From NCBI GenBank assembly GCA_963713445.1, contig CAVQMB010000025.1, positions 1 through 64,000 of the forward strand: a stretch of DNA of 64,000 bases, read 5' to 3'. The notes under the pieces were generated by a model. The model searched no databases, was not told the origin of the DNA, and saw only the letters and a list, made by a program, of their open reading frames with translations. The position numbers and the translations under genes are program-made. Below are positions 33,242 through 42,250 of the stretch, one piece after another (the stretch's first letter is position 1; each line of letters starts with the position of its first letter). This stretch comes from CAVQMB01 sp963713445. Its GTDB lineage: Bacteria > Pseudomonadota > Gammaproteobacteria > Competibacterales > Competibacteraceae.

Positions 33242-34408
33242 ATGGATACTGTGGAACTGTTGTCGCGCCTGGTCGCTTTCGATACCACCAGCCGCAATTC
33301 CAACCTGGCGCTGATCGAGTTCGTCCGCGACTACCTGGACGGGTACGGTGTCGCCAGCGAGCTGGTCTACGACGAGACCGGCGCCAAGGCCAACCTGTAT
33401 GCCACCATCGGCCCGTCTGACCGGGGTGGTGTGATGCTGTCCGGGCACACCGACGTGGTGCCGGTGGATGGCCAGGACTGGTCCAGCGATCCGTTCCGGC
33501 TGGAAGAGCGGGACGGCAAACTTTATGGCCGCGGCAGCGCCGATATGAAAGGCTTTGTCGCCTGTGTCCTGGCCCAGGTGCCGCGGCTGGTCAAAGCCGC
33601 TTTGCAGACCCCCGTGCACCTGGCGCTGACCCACGACGAGGAAACCGGCTGTCTGGGTGCGCGGCGTCTGGTCGAGGTTCTGGCGCAGCAGCCGGTGCGG
33701 CCCACCATGGGCATCATTGGCGAGCCGACCGAAATGGCGGTGGTGGTGGCCCACAAGGGCAAGACCTCGCTGCGGGTCGAGGTCGCGGGCAAGTCCTGCC
33801 ACTCCGCCTACACCCGCGAGGGTGTCAACGCGATCGAATACGCAGCCGAGCTGATCAGCTATATCCGCCGCCAGAACCAGGATGTGGTCGAGGCCGGCCA
33901 GCTCGATCAGGGTTACCGGGTGCCGCACACCACGTTCCACGTCGGCACCATCGCCGGCGGCACAGCGCTCAATATCGTGCCCGCGAGCTGCCGCTTCGAG
34001 TTCGAAATCCGCAATCTGCCGGACGACGACCCGGCGGCCCTGCTGGCGGACATCGAGCGCTACGCCCGCGATCGGCTCGAGCCGGCAATGCAGGCGGTCG
34101 ACCCGGACAGCGGGTTTCACATCGAGATCTCATCGAGCTATCCCGGTCTCGACACCGCGACCGACGAAGCCGTGGTCACGCGCGTGCAGCAGTTGCTGGA
34201 GCCGACCGGGGAGCAGCCGGGCAAGGTCAGCTTCGGCACCGAGGGTGGGCTTTACTACGGTGCTCTGGGCGTGCCGCTGGTGGTCTGCGGACCGGGCAGC
34301 ATCGCCCAGGCCCACAAACCTGACGAGTTCGTCAGCCGGGCGCAGCTGGCGACCTGCGAGCGGTTGCTGGAGCGGTTGACCAGCCAGCTCGCGCAGGCTT
34401 GCAACTGA
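33242..34408 (+). CDS. M20-family amidohydrolase (acetylornithine deacetylase-like)
   Basis: This is a 388-residue zinc hydrolase. The metal-binding residues are visible: histidine in SGHTDVVPVDGQDW, aspartate in YGRGSADMKGF, and glutamates in HDEETGCLGA. The dimerisation domain lies between, with HSAYTREGVNAIEY, and the C-terminal metal site FVSRAQL. The family removes acyl groups from amino acids. Annotation as argE is usual but the operon with an HpaB-type oxygenase, RidA and DUF1028 points to a catabolic substrate. It starts 13 bases after the DUF1028 stop. Confidence 0.8.
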   Translation: MDTVELLSRLVAFDTTSRNSNLALIEFVRDYLDGYGVASELVYDETGAKANLYATIGPSDRGGVMLSGHTDVVPVDGQDWSSDPFRLEERDGKLYGRGSADMKGFVACVLAQVPRLVKAALQTPVHLALTHDEETGCLGARRLVEVLAQQPVRPTMGIIGEPTEMAVVVAHKGKTSLRVEVAGKSCHSAYTREGVNAIEYAAELISYIRRQNQDVVEAGQLDQGYRVPHTTFHVGTIAGGTALNIVPASCRFEFEIRNLPDDDPAALLADIERYARDRLEPAMQAVDPDSGFHIEISSSYPGLDTATDEAVVTRVQQLLEPTGEQPGKVSFGTEGGLYYGALGVPLVVCGPGSIAQAHKPDEFVSRAQLATCERLLERLTSQLAQACN

Positions 34409-34443
34409 ACGCCGCATCCAGGACAGACCGCGCCGGCGAGTTT

Positions 34444-34481
34444 GGCAAAACTTGCCGTTTAAGCGGGCAAACTGCTAGGTT
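34444..34481 (+). promoter_or_regulatory. promoter with inverted repeat upstream of etfBA
   Basis: GGCAA-AAC-TTGCC is a perfect inverted repeat and its right half overlaps a -35-like TTGCCG at 34452. After 18 bases TAGGTT could serve as -10. A further GGGCAA half-site follows. A repressor or activator site is plausible. The etfB start is 40 bases downstream. Confidence 0.4.
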
Positions 34482-34520
34482 TCACTCCATTTTCTGCCGG
34501 TTCAGGGGAGTTCCGTGTCA

Positions 34521-35270
34521 ATGAAAGTTCTGGTACCCGTCAAACGCGTTGTCGACTACAACGTCAACATCCGCGTCAAGGCTGACGGTTCCGGCGTCGA
34601 GACCGCCAACGTCAAGATGTCGATGAATCCGTTCGACGAGATCGCCGTCGAGCAGGCCATCCGGCTCAGGGAAGCCGGCCAGGTCGAGGAGATCATCGTG
34701 GTATCGGTGGGTCCGGCCAAGTCGCAGGAGACTATCCGCACGGCGCTGGCTATGGGCGCCGACCGCGGTATCCTGGTGCAGACCGATGTCGGCACCGAAC
34801 CGCTGGGTGTGGCCAAGCTGCTCAAGCAGCTGGTCGAGAAAGAAGGGCCGGAACTGGTGATCCTGGGCAAGCAGGCGATCGACGATGACTGTAACCAGAC
34901 CGGACAGATGCTGGCGGCGCTGCTGGGCTGGCCGCAGGGGACTTTCATCTCCAAGCTGGCGCTGGCCGACGGCGGCCTCGACATCACCCGCGAAGTCGAC
35001 GGCGGGCTGGAAAAGCTCAAGCTCAGGCTGCCGGCCGTACTGACCGTCGATCTGCGGCTCAACGAGCCCCGCTATGCCTCGTTGCCCAACATCATGAAGG
35101 CCAAGAAAAAGCCGCTCGAGACCATCACCCCCGAGGATCTGGACGTCGACGTGACCCCGCGGCTGACGACGCTGAAAGTGACCGAGCCCCCCAAACGGCA
35201 GGCCGGTGTCAAGGTCGGCAGCGTGGCCGAGCTGGTCGAGAAACTGCGTAACGAAGCGAAGGTCATCTGA
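34521..35270 (+). CDS. etfB: electron transfer flavoprotein beta subunit
   Basis: This is a 249-residue subunit that binds AMP and, with EtfA, carries electrons from acyl-CoA and other dehydrogenases to ETF-quinone oxidoreductase. It has MKVLVPVKRVVDYNVNIRVK at the start, NPFDEIAVEQAIRLREAG, GKQAIDDDCNQTGQMLA and LPAVLTVDLRLNEPRY, the family signature. The ATG at 34521 matches the family start; an upstream in-frame GTG at 34515 adds two residues. It ends at the A of the etfA ATG. Confidence 0.95.
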   Translation: MKVLVPVKRVVDYNVNIRVKADGSGVETANVKMSMNPFDEIAVEQAIRLREAGQVEEIIVVSVGPAKSQETIRTALAMGADRGILVQTDVGTEPLGVAKLLKQLVEKEGPELVILGKQAIDDDCNQTGQMLAALLGWPQGTFISKLALADGGLDITREVDGGLEKLKLRLPAVLTVDLRLNEPRYASLPNIMKAKKKPLETITPEDLDVDVTPRLTTLKVTEPPKRQAGVKVGSVAELVEKLRNEAKVI

Positions 35271-36205
35271 TGAGCATCCTGGTTATTGCCGAACATGACA
35301 ACGCCGAGCTCAAGCCGGCGACCCTGACTACCGTCACCGCCGCCCAGCGCATCGGCGGCGACCTCGTGCTGCTGGTGGCCGGCAGCAACTGCAGTGCCGT
35401 GGCCGAAGCTGCCGCGCGGATTCCAGGTGTCAGCAAAGTGCTGGTGGCCGACAATGCCGTGCTGGCCCACCAACTGCCCGAGAACCTGACGCCGCTGCTG
35501 GTCGGCATGGCCAGGGATTACAGCCACGTGCTGGTGCCGGCCACCACCTTCGGCAAGAATCTGTTGCCCCGGGTCGCGGCGTTGCTGGACGTATCCCAGA
35601 TTTCCGATATCAGTGATGTCGTGTCCGCTGATACCTTCGAGCGCCCGATCTATGCCGGCAATGCCCTGGCCACCGTGCAGTCGGCCGATCCAGTCAAGCT
35701 GATTAGCGTCCGCACCACCAAGTTCGACCCGGCTGCGGCCGAAGGTGGCAGTGCCGCCATCGAGTCGGTCGGCGGCGGTGAGGATGCGGGCCTGTCGGAA
35801 TTTGTCGGCGAGGATACCGTCAAGAGTGAGCGCCCCGAGCTGACCACCGCCGGCATTGTGGTCTCGGGCGGCCGCGGCATGGGCTCGGGCGAAAACTTCA
35901 GCCTGATCGAGGCGGTCGCCGACAAACTCGGCGCCGCTGTCGGCGCGTCCCGGGCCGCTGTCGACGCCGGCTTCGTGCCGAACGACTATCAGGTGGGCCA
36001 GACCGGCAAGGTGGTCGCCCCGGATTTGTATGTCGCCGTCGGCATTAGCGGCGCCATCCAGCACCTGGCCGGGATGAAGGATTCCAAGGTTATCGTGGCC
36101 ATCAACAAGGACGAAGAGGCGCCGATCTTCCAGGTCGCCGATTACGGGCTGGTAGCCGATTTGTTCGAGGCGCTGCCTCAGCTGGCCGAGGAACTGGACA
36201 AATAG
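35270..36205 (+). CDS. etfA: electron transfer flavoprotein alpha subunit
   Basis: This is a 311-residue FAD-binding subunit, paired with etfB. FAD contacts are visible in VSGGRGMGSGENF, and in the C-terminal region GQTGKVVAPDLYVAVGISGAIQHLAGMKDS, the family signature, followed by INKDEEAPIFQVADYGLV. The start overlaps the end of etfB by one base. Strong terminator after the stop closes the two-gene operon. Confidence 0.95.
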   Translation: MSILVIAEHDNAELKPATLTTVTAAQRIGGDLVLLVAGSNCSAVAEAAARIPGVSKVLVADNAVLAHQLPENLTPLLVGMARDYSHVLVPATTFGKNLLPRVAALLDVSQISDISDVVSADTFERPIYAGNALATVQSADPVKLISVRTTKFDPAAAEGGSAAIESVGGGEDAGLSEFVGEDTVKSERPELTTAGIVVSGGRGMGSGENFSLIEAVADKLGAAVGASRAAVDAGFVPNDYQVGQTGKVVAPDLYVAVGISGAIQHLAGMKDSKVIVAINKDEEAPIFQVADYGLVADLFEALPQLAEELDK

Positions 36206-36230
36206 TCCGGCCTGCCGGTCGTCACGCCGG

Positions 36231-36266
36231 CCGCCGCCATGCCCGGGCATGGCGGCGGTTTTGTTT
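36231..36266 (+). terminator. intrinsic terminator after etfA
   Basis: CCGCCGCCATGCCC and its complement GGGCATGGCGGCGG form a perfect 14-bp palindrome with no spare loop, so the RNA stem is about 12 bp with a short loop, followed by TTTTGTTT. It is the strongest terminator in the window and lies 16 bases before the asparaginase start. Confidence 0.9.
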
Positions 36267-36281
36267 GTACACTGAAGCGCC

Positions 36282-37298
36282 ATGAGCAAACGCATTTTTG
36301 TGCTGTACACCGGCGGGACGATCGGCATGGAGCGCTCGCCGCAGGGCTATGTGCCGGCTGGCCTGGAACGGCTGATCGAGGCTATGGTGCCGCCGCTGTG
36401 GGCAGCCGATATGCCGGCGTATACCGTACTTGAATATCCCAATCCACTCGACAGCGCCAATCTGCGACCGCACGACTGGCTGCGCATCGCCCGCGACCTG
36501 GTCGACAATTACCCGCTGTATGACGGCTTCGTAGTGCTGCACGGCACCGATACCATGGCCTATACGGCCGCCGCGCTGTCGTTCATGCTGCAGGGGCTGG
36601 GCAAGCCGGTGATCCTGACCGGCTCGCAGATCCCGCTGCGTGAGCTGCGTAACGATGCCCACAACAACCTGCTCACCGCATTGCTGCTGGCGGCCCGCCA
36701 TCCGGTGCCGGAGGTGTGCCTGTACTTCAACGGCCGGTTACTGCGTGGCAACCGTGCCAGCAAGCTCAAGGCCGACGGTTTCGACGCGTTCATTTCGCCC
36801 AATTACCCGCCATTGGCCGATATCGGCATCCACATCGAAATCCACCAAGATCGCCTGCATGCCTGGCCCGGTCCGGAAGACTTCCGCTTGCCGGCGGCCT
36901 ACCGCGACGGTGAGGTCGCCGTGTTGCGGCTGTTCCCGGGTATCAGCGCCGACTGGCTGGAGCGGTTGCTGGCGCCGCCGCTGGCCGGTCTGGTGCTGGG
37001 ATCCTACGGGGTCGGCAACGGACCGGATCAGGATGCCGCGCTGCTGGCGGTACTGCGGGCCGCCACCACGCGCGGAGTGGTGATTGTCAATGTCACCCAG
37101 TGCGCCTACGGACGTGTCGATCCGGCCGGCTATGCCGCGGGGCTGGCGTTGGCCGGGGCGGGTTTGAGCAGTGGCCTGGACCTCACCACCGAGGCGGCTT
37201 TCGTCAAGCTGCACCACCTGCTGGCGCAGGGCCTGGAACCCGATCAGGTCAGGGCCGCCCTGGCCCGCAACCTGTGCGGCGAATGCACACCGGATTGA
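36282..37298 (+). CDS. type I (cytoplasmic) L-asparaginase family protein
   Basis: This is a 338-residue amidohydrolase that would convert asparagine to aspartate and ammonia. The first catalytic threonine lies in YTGGTIGM (about residue 10-14) and the second in HGTDTMAYTAAAL; ILTGSQIPL is also a family signature. There is no signal peptide, so it is the cytoplasmic type I. No partner gene is close. The 16-base gap to the etf terminator suggests a promoter inside the etfA 3' region. Confidence 0.88.
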   Translation: MSKRIFVLYTGGTIGMERSPQGYVPAGLERLIEAMVPPLWAADMPAYTVLEYPNPLDSANLRPHDWLRIARDLVDNYPLYDGFVVLHGTDTMAYTAAALSFMLQGLGKPVILTGSQIPLRELRNDAHNNLLTALLLAARHPVPEVCLYFNGRLLRGNRASKLKADGFDAFISPNYPPLADIGIHIEIHQDRLHAWPGPEDFRLPAAYRDGEVAVLRLFPGISADWLERLLAPPLAGLVLGSYGVGNGPDQDAALLAVLRAATTRGVVIVNVTQCAYGRVDPAGYAAGLALAGAGLSSGLDLTTEAAFVKLHHLLAQGLEPDQVRAALARNLCGECTPD

Positions 37299-37401
37299 GC
37301 GCGCCGCGTGATTGCCCCTTGTCGTTGTTCCGGCACTGGCTTATCTTCAGTTAAGTTAAAAATCATCTGAGTCTTGCTGAGTTACCCTAAGGATTAGCAC
37401 T

Positions 37402-38763
37402 GTGTCTGAAACCGTAAAATATCTGCTCGGCGAAGCCGACATTCCCAAGTTCTGGTACAACATTGCCGCTGACCTGCCGGAGCCGTTACCGGCCGTGCTG
37501 CATCCCGGCACTAAGCAGCCGATCGGCCCGGACGATCTGGCGCCGCTGTTCCCGATGGCGGTGATCCAGCAGGAAGTCAGCACCGAGCGTGACATCGAAA
37601 TCCCCGAACCGGTCCGCGAGATCTACAAGCAGTGGCGGCCGGCGCCGCTGTACCGGGCCCGGCGGCTGGAGCAAGCGCTCGCCACGCCGGCCAGGATCTA
37701 TTACAAGTACGAGGGTGTCAGTCCGGCCGGGAGCCACAAGCCCAATACCGCGATCGCCCAGGCGTTCTATGCCCGGGAAGAAGGTGTCAAGCGCCTCACC
37801 ACCGAGACCGGGGCCGGTCAGTGGGGCTCATCGCTGGCGCTGGCCGGGGCCTTCTTCGACCTGGAGGTCGAAGTGTTCATGGTCAAGGTCAGCTTCCAGC
37901 AGAAGCCCTATCGGCGGGCCTTCATGGAAAGCTTCGGTGCCACCTGCATCGCCAGTCCGTCGGATCAGACCGAGGCCGGTCGGGTCATCCTGCGCGAGCA
38001 CCCGGACAGTAACGGCAGCCTCGGCATCGCGATCTCGGAGGCGGTCGAACGGGCGGTCCAGCGTGATGACACCAAGTATGCCCTGGGCAGCGTGCTCAAC
38101 CACGTTCTGCTGCACCAGACTGTAATCGGTCTGGAAACCATGAAGCAGCTGGAGCTGGCCGGCGACGCCCCGGACATCGTGGTCGGCTGCACCGGCGGCG
38201 GCAGCAATTTCGGCGGTATCGCCTTCCCCTTCATCGGCCAGAAGCTGCGCGGCGGCGGCGGGCCTGAGATTATAGCGGTCGAGCCGGCGGCCTGTCCGAC
38301 CCTGACCAAGGGTCAGTACGCCTACGATTTCGGCGATACCGGCCATCTCACCCCGCTGGTCAAGATGCACACCCTGGGTTCGACCTTCGTGCCACCCGGA
38401 TTCCACGCCGGCGGCCTGCGCTACCACGGTATGGCGCCGCTGGTCAGCCATCTGACGCAGCTGGGTCAGATCAAACCGCGTTCCTATCAGCAGATGGAAT
38501 GCTTCGCGGCCGGGATCCAGTTCGCCCGGGCTGAGGGCATTCTGCCGGCGCCGGAGGCCAACCACGCGGTCAAGGGTGCTATCGATGAGGCGATGCGCTG
38601 CCGCGAGGAGGGAGTCGGCCGGACCATCGTGTTCAACCTGAGCGGCCACGGCAACTTCGATATGCAGGCGTACATGGATTATGCGGCCGGCAAGCTTCAG
38701 AACCAGACCTACGACGAGTCCGAACTGGCCATGGCGCTGGCCGGGCTGCCATCGGTGGCCTGA
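37402..38763 (+). CDS. TrpB2-type tryptophan synthase beta-like PLP enzyme
   Basis: This is a 453-residue protein of the TrpB2 branch, longer than the common TrpB. The PLP lysine is in GSHKPNTAIAQ (about residue 113); TETGAGQWGSSLA and the phosphate loop CTGGGSNFGGIAFP are conserved. TrpB2 enzymes make tryptophan from indole and serine, often alone without TrpA, and act as indole-salvage enzymes. The start is a GTG at 37402 with AAGGA upstream at the usual distance. It is not near trpA or other trp genes here. Confidence 0.9.
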   Translation: MSETVKYLLGEADIPKFWYNIAADLPEPLPAVLHPGTKQPIGPDDLAPLFPMAVIQQEVSTERDIEIPEPVREIYKQWRPAPLYRARRLEQALATPARIYYKYEGVSPAGSHKPNTAIAQAFYAREEGVKRLTTETGAGQWGSSLALAGAFFDLEVEVFMVKVSFQQKPYRRAFMESFGATCIASPSDQTEAGRVILREHPDSNGSLGIAISEAVERAVQRDDTKYALGSVLNHVLLHQTVIGLETMKQLELAGDAPDIVVGCTGGGSNFGGIAFPFIGQKLRGGGGPEIIAVEPAACPTLTKGQYAYDFGDTGHLTPLVKMHTLGSTFVPPGFHAGGLRYHGMAPLVSHLTQLGQIKPRSYQQMECFAAGIQFARAEGILPAPEANHAVKGAIDEAMRCREEGVGRTIVFNLSGHGNFDMQAYMDYAAGKLQNQTYDESELAMALAGLPSVA

Positions 38764-38801
38764 CCGGCCGGTGCTGATGCGGATGCTAGGGAGGGCTGAC
38801 G

Positions 38802-39959
38802 GTGGACAGTGAGAGCGCGTTCCGTTACCTGCAGGAACTGGCCGAGCTGCTGGTCAAGGAAGACGGTTCGGATATGTTCATCACCGCCGACAGTGCCCCG
38901 GCGCTGAAGCTCAAGGGCGAGTTGCGGCGGGTCGGCCATGACCCGCTGTCGGGCGAGCAGACCGAAGTGCTGGTGCGCTCGATCATGAGCGACCAGGTGG
39001 CGCGTCAGTTCGACGAGAGCAACGAGGCCAACTTCGCCCTGCAGATGGAGCAGCTGGCCCGGTTCCGGGTCAGTGCTTTCCGCCAGCGCGGTACCTCCGC
39101 GATGGTGCTGCGGCGAATCCGCTCAAGCATCCCCGACTTCGCGGCGCTGCACCTGCCGCCGCTGCTGGCCGGGCTGTCGCTGGAGCCGCGCGGTCTGATC
39201 CTGTTTGTCGGCGGCACCGGTTCAGGCAAGTCGACCTCGCTCGGGTCGATGATCGATTACCGCAACGCCAACAAGGCCGGCCACATCATCACCATCGAGG
39301 ACCCGATCGAGTATTTCCATTCGCACAAGCGCTCGCTGGTCGAGCAGCGCGAGGTCGGCACCGACACCGAGTCCTACACTATCGCTCTGAAGAACTCACT
39401 GCGTCAGGCGCCCGACGCGCTGCTGATCGGCGAGATCCGCGACCGCGACAACATGGAACTGGCGATCGTGTTCTCCGAGACCGGCCACCTGGTGCTGTCG
39501 ACGTTGCATGCCGATAACACCGACCGGGCCTTCGATCGCATCCTCAATTTCTTCCCGGTGGAGAAGCGGGACCAGATCCTGATGGATCTGTCATTCAACC
39601 TGCGAGCCATCATCTCGCAGCGCCTGGTGCAGCGCAGCGATGCGGAGGGCATGGTGCCGGCGCTGGAAATCCTGCTTACCACGCCGCTGATCTCGGAAAT
39701 GATTTTTCAGAACCGGCTGCGCGAGATCAAGGAGGCGATCTCGCGTTCCACTGAGAGCGGCCTGATCACCTTCGATCAGTCGCTGTTCCAGCTCTACGAG
39801 GACGGCAAGATCGACTATGAGACCGCGCTACGCAACGCCGACTCGGTCAACAACCTGCGGCTGCAGATCAAACTGCGCAGCCAGCGGCCGCCGCCGGAGG
39901 GGTCGCAGGACAGCGCCGCCGGCATCAGCCTGCAGCAGGATGGTGGCAGTCAGGCGTGA
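38802..39959 (+). CDS. pilU: PilT/PilU-family twitching-motility ATPase, PilU-like
   Basis: This is a 385-residue hexameric ATPase of the type IV pilus. Walker A GGTGSGKSTS, the Asp box ITIEDPIEYFHSHKRSLVEQREVG, Walker B LIGEIRD and His box HLVLSTLHADN are all present. The N-terminal part begins FRYLQELAELLVKEDGSDMF and the C-terminal LITFDQSLFQLYEDGKIDYETAL is PilU-like rather than PilT. PilU assists retraction by PilT, whose gene is not in the window. A GTG at 38802 is the likely start, with AGGGAGG upstream. Confidence 0.88.
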   Translation: MDSESAFRYLQELAELLVKEDGSDMFITADSAPALKLKGELRRVGHDPLSGEQTEVLVRSIMSDQVARQFDESNEANFALQMEQLARFRVSAFRQRGTSAMVLRRIRSSIPDFAALHLPPLLAGLSLEPRGLILFVGGTGSGKSTSLGSMIDYRNANKAGHIITIEDPIEYFHSHKRSLVEQREVGTDTESYTIALKNSLRQAPDALLIGEIRDRDNMELAIVFSETGHLVLSTLHADNTDRAFDRILNFFPVEKRDQILMDLSFNLRAIISQRLVQRSDAEGMVPALEILLTTPLISEMIFQNRLREIKEAISRSTESGLITFDQSLFQLYEDGKIDYETALRNADSVNNLRLQIKLRSQRPPPEGSQDSAAGISLQQDGGSQA

Positions 39960-39981
39960 CCGGCTGCCCCGCCCGGCCTGC

Positions 39982-40695
39982 TCAATCCTGCGCTGGTTTG
40001 CCTGTTGCGGTCCGGTAGCGGGCCAGATTCTCCTCATTGGGCGGGTACAGACCCGGCAGTGGTGCACCGGCGTCCACCTGTTGCATGATCCAGTCCTCCA
40101 GCCGTTCCTGCTCGAGCGCGGCGTCGGCCACCTCGTCGGCCATGGCCCGGGGCACCACCACGGCGCCGTCGCCATCGGCGACAATCAGATCATCGGGGAA
40201 CACGGCCACGCCACCGCAGCCGACCGGTTCCTGCCAGTTGACGAACGTCAGTCCGGTCACCGAGGCCGGTGCGGTCACCCCCTGGCCCCAGATCGGCAGC
40301 CCGGTCCGGGCCACGCCGGCGCCGTCGCGCAGCACCCCGTCGGTCACCAGCGCCGCCACCTGCCGTTTGGCCATGCGGGCACAGAGGATGTCGCCGAAGA
40401 TGCCGGCATCGGTTACGCCCATGGCGTCGACCACTGTGATGCAGCCGGCCGGCATGGCCTCGATCGCGGCCCGGGTCGAACGCGGTGAGGCCCATGAGGC
40501 TGGCGTCGCCAGGTCCTCGCGGGCTGGCACGAAGCGCAGCGTAAAGGCGCGGCCGGCCACCCGCGGCTGATCCGGGCGGAACGGGCGGGTGCCACGCAGC
40601 CAGGTGTTGCGCAGTCCGCGCTTCAGCAGCACGGTGGTCAAAGTGGCGGTGGTCACGGTGGTGAGTTTTTCAATCAGTTGCGAGTCGCTGCTCAT
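39982..40695 (-). CDS. RraA-like / 4-hydroxy-4-methyl-2-oxoglutarate aldolase family protein
   Basis: This is a 237-residue protein of the RraA/HMG-aldolase fold. Motifs seen are LKRGLRNTWLRG, VVDAMGVTDAGIFGDILCARM, GVLRDGAGVARTGLPIWGQG and DDLIVADGDGAVVVPR, the last with the metal and pyruvate-binding residues. Longer members of this family than E. coli RraA usually act as aldolases or decarboxylases in aromatic or C4 acid catabolism. It is divergent from the amidohydrolase gene pair, with less than 80 bases between, suggesting shared control. Confidence 0.8.
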   Translation of the reverse strand: MSSDSQLIEKLTTVTTATLTTVLLKRGLRNTWLRGTRPFRPDQPRVAGRAFTLRFVPAREDLATPASWASPRSTRAAIEAMPAGCITVVDAMGVTDAGIFGDILCARMAKRQVAALVTDGVLRDGAGVARTGLPIWGQGVTAPASVTGLTFVNWQEPVGCGGVAVFPDDLIVADGDGAVVVPRAMADEVADAALEQERLEDWIMQQVDAGAPLPGLYPPNEENLARYRTATGKPAQD

Positions 40696-40770
40696 TGGGT
40701 TAACCCCTGCTATTATTCGCGCACAACACTAACAGACATCACCGCTCACCGCAGGAGAGGGCAATCTTCC

Positions 40771-42246
40771 ATGATGGCCGTCAGCCGTGCCGACTTGATC
40801 ATCCACAATGCCTGGCTGCTCGATGGGCTGGGTAATCCGCCCCGGTCGGGTGCATTGGCGGTGACCGACAACCGGATCAGCGCCCTGGACGACTGCGCCG
40901 GGGTCACCGCTGGCGTGATGATCGACGCCGGCGGTCACTGTCTGGCACCCGGGTTCATCGACGTCCATACCCACGACGACCGGGCGCTGCTGGCTAATCC
41001 GCTGATGTCAAACAAGGTCAGCCAGGGGGTCACCACGGTGGTAACTGGCAACTGTGGCATCAGCCTGGCGCCGCTGGCCATCGACCGGCGCCCGCCGGCG
41101 CCGCTGGATCTCATCGGCGAGCGGCCGGATGCCTTCTTTGCCGGTTTCGATGCCTATCTGCAAGCGCTCGATGCGGACCCGCCGGCGGTCAACGCTCTCT
41201 GCCAGGTGGGTCATTCCAGTCTGCGGGTCGATACCATGGACGCGCTCGACCGGCCAGCCGATGGCGGCGAACGGCGGCGTATGTGCCAGCGGCTGGCGGT
41301 GGCACTGGAGGCCGGTGCGATCGGATTGAGCAGCGGGCTGTTCTATCCGCCGGCGCAGGCCGCGCCGACCGGGGAAGTCATCGAACTGGCCCGGGTGCTG
41401 CATGACTACGCTGCCCTGCACACCACCCACATGCGCGACGAGGCCGACCACATCACCGATTCGCTGGCCGAGACCTTCCGCATCGGCCAGGAGGCCGTGG
41501 TGCCCGTGATTATCTCCCATCACAAGTGTGCCGGCGTCGCCAACCACGGCCGCTCGCGCGAGACACTGGCGCTGATCGAGGCCGCCCGTTCCCGGCAACC
41601 GGTGGGACTGGATGTTTATCCGTACGTCGCCTCCTCGACCATGCTCGATCCGGCCCGCATGGCCGGTGCCAGCCGGGTGCTGGTAACCTGGTCACGACCG
41701 CACCCGGACCAGGCCGGCCGCGAGCTGGCAACGATCGCGTCCGACTGGGGGCTGAGTGAGTCCGCTGCGGCTGACCGGCTACAGCCCGCCGGCGCCATCT
41801 ACTTCACCATGGCGGAGGAGGATGTCCAGCGGATTCTGGCCTATCCGCCCAGCGTGATCGGCTCCGACGGCCTGCCCCACGACGAGCATCCACACCCGCG
41901 ATTGTGGGGCACGTTCCCGCGTGTGCTGGGCCATTACGTACGCGACCTCGGGCTGCTGTCGCTGGAGCAGGCCGTCTACAAGATGACCGGGCTGTCGGCG
42001 GCCCGCTTCGGGTTGCGGGATCGCGGCGTGCTGCGGGTCGGCGCCTGCGCCGATCTGGTGTTGTTCGATCCCGCCACGATCGCCGACCGCGCCACTTTTG
42101 AGGCCCCGACCCGGGCCGCCGCAGGCATCGATCAAGTCTTCGTCAACGGTCGCTGCGTGTGGCGGGACGGCGGCCCGACCGGTGTCCGGCCCGGCCGGGC
42201 GCTGCGCCGGACGGAGCTGAAACCCTCAGACTGTACCTCGGAGTAG
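40771..42246 (+). CDS. N-acyl-D-amino-acid deacylase / D-aminoacylase family amidohydrolase
   Basis: This is a protein of about 491 residues. The metal-binding HTHDD is in FIDVHTHDDRALL; VTTVVTGNCGISLAP carries the bridging cysteine typical of D-aminoacylases; HTTHMRDEAD and IISHHKCAG hold further histidines, and IGSDGLPHDEHPHPR an aspartate. The enzymes remove N-acyl groups from D-amino acids or related compounds; the substrate is not known. The ATG at 40771 (or 40774) has GGAGAGGG upstream. The next amidohydrolase gene follows after four bases, so they form an operon. Confidence 0.85.
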   Translation: MMAVSRADLIIHNAWLLDGLGNPPRSGALAVTDNRISALDDCAGVTAGVMIDAGGHCLAPGFIDVHTHDDRALLANPLMSNKVSQGVTTVVTGNCGISLAPLAIDRRPPAPLDLIGERPDAFFAGFDAYLQALDADPPAVNALCQVGHSSLRVDTMDALDRPADGGERRRMCQRLAVALEAGAIGLSSGLFYPPAQAAPTGEVIELARVLHDYAALHTTHMRDEADHITDSLAETFRIGQEAVVPVIISHHKCAGVANHGRSRETLALIEAARSRQPVGLDVYPYVASSTMLDPARMAGASRVLVTWSRPHPDQAGRELATIASDWGLSESAAADRLQPAGAIYFTMAEEDVQRILAYPPSVIGSDGLPHDEHPHPRLWGTFPRVLGHYVRDLGLLSLEQAVYKMTGLSAARFGLRDRGVLRVGACADLVLFDPATIADRATFEAPTRAAAGIDQVFVNGRCVWRDGGPTGVRPGRALRRTELKPSDCTSE

Positions 42247-42250
42247 CGTC

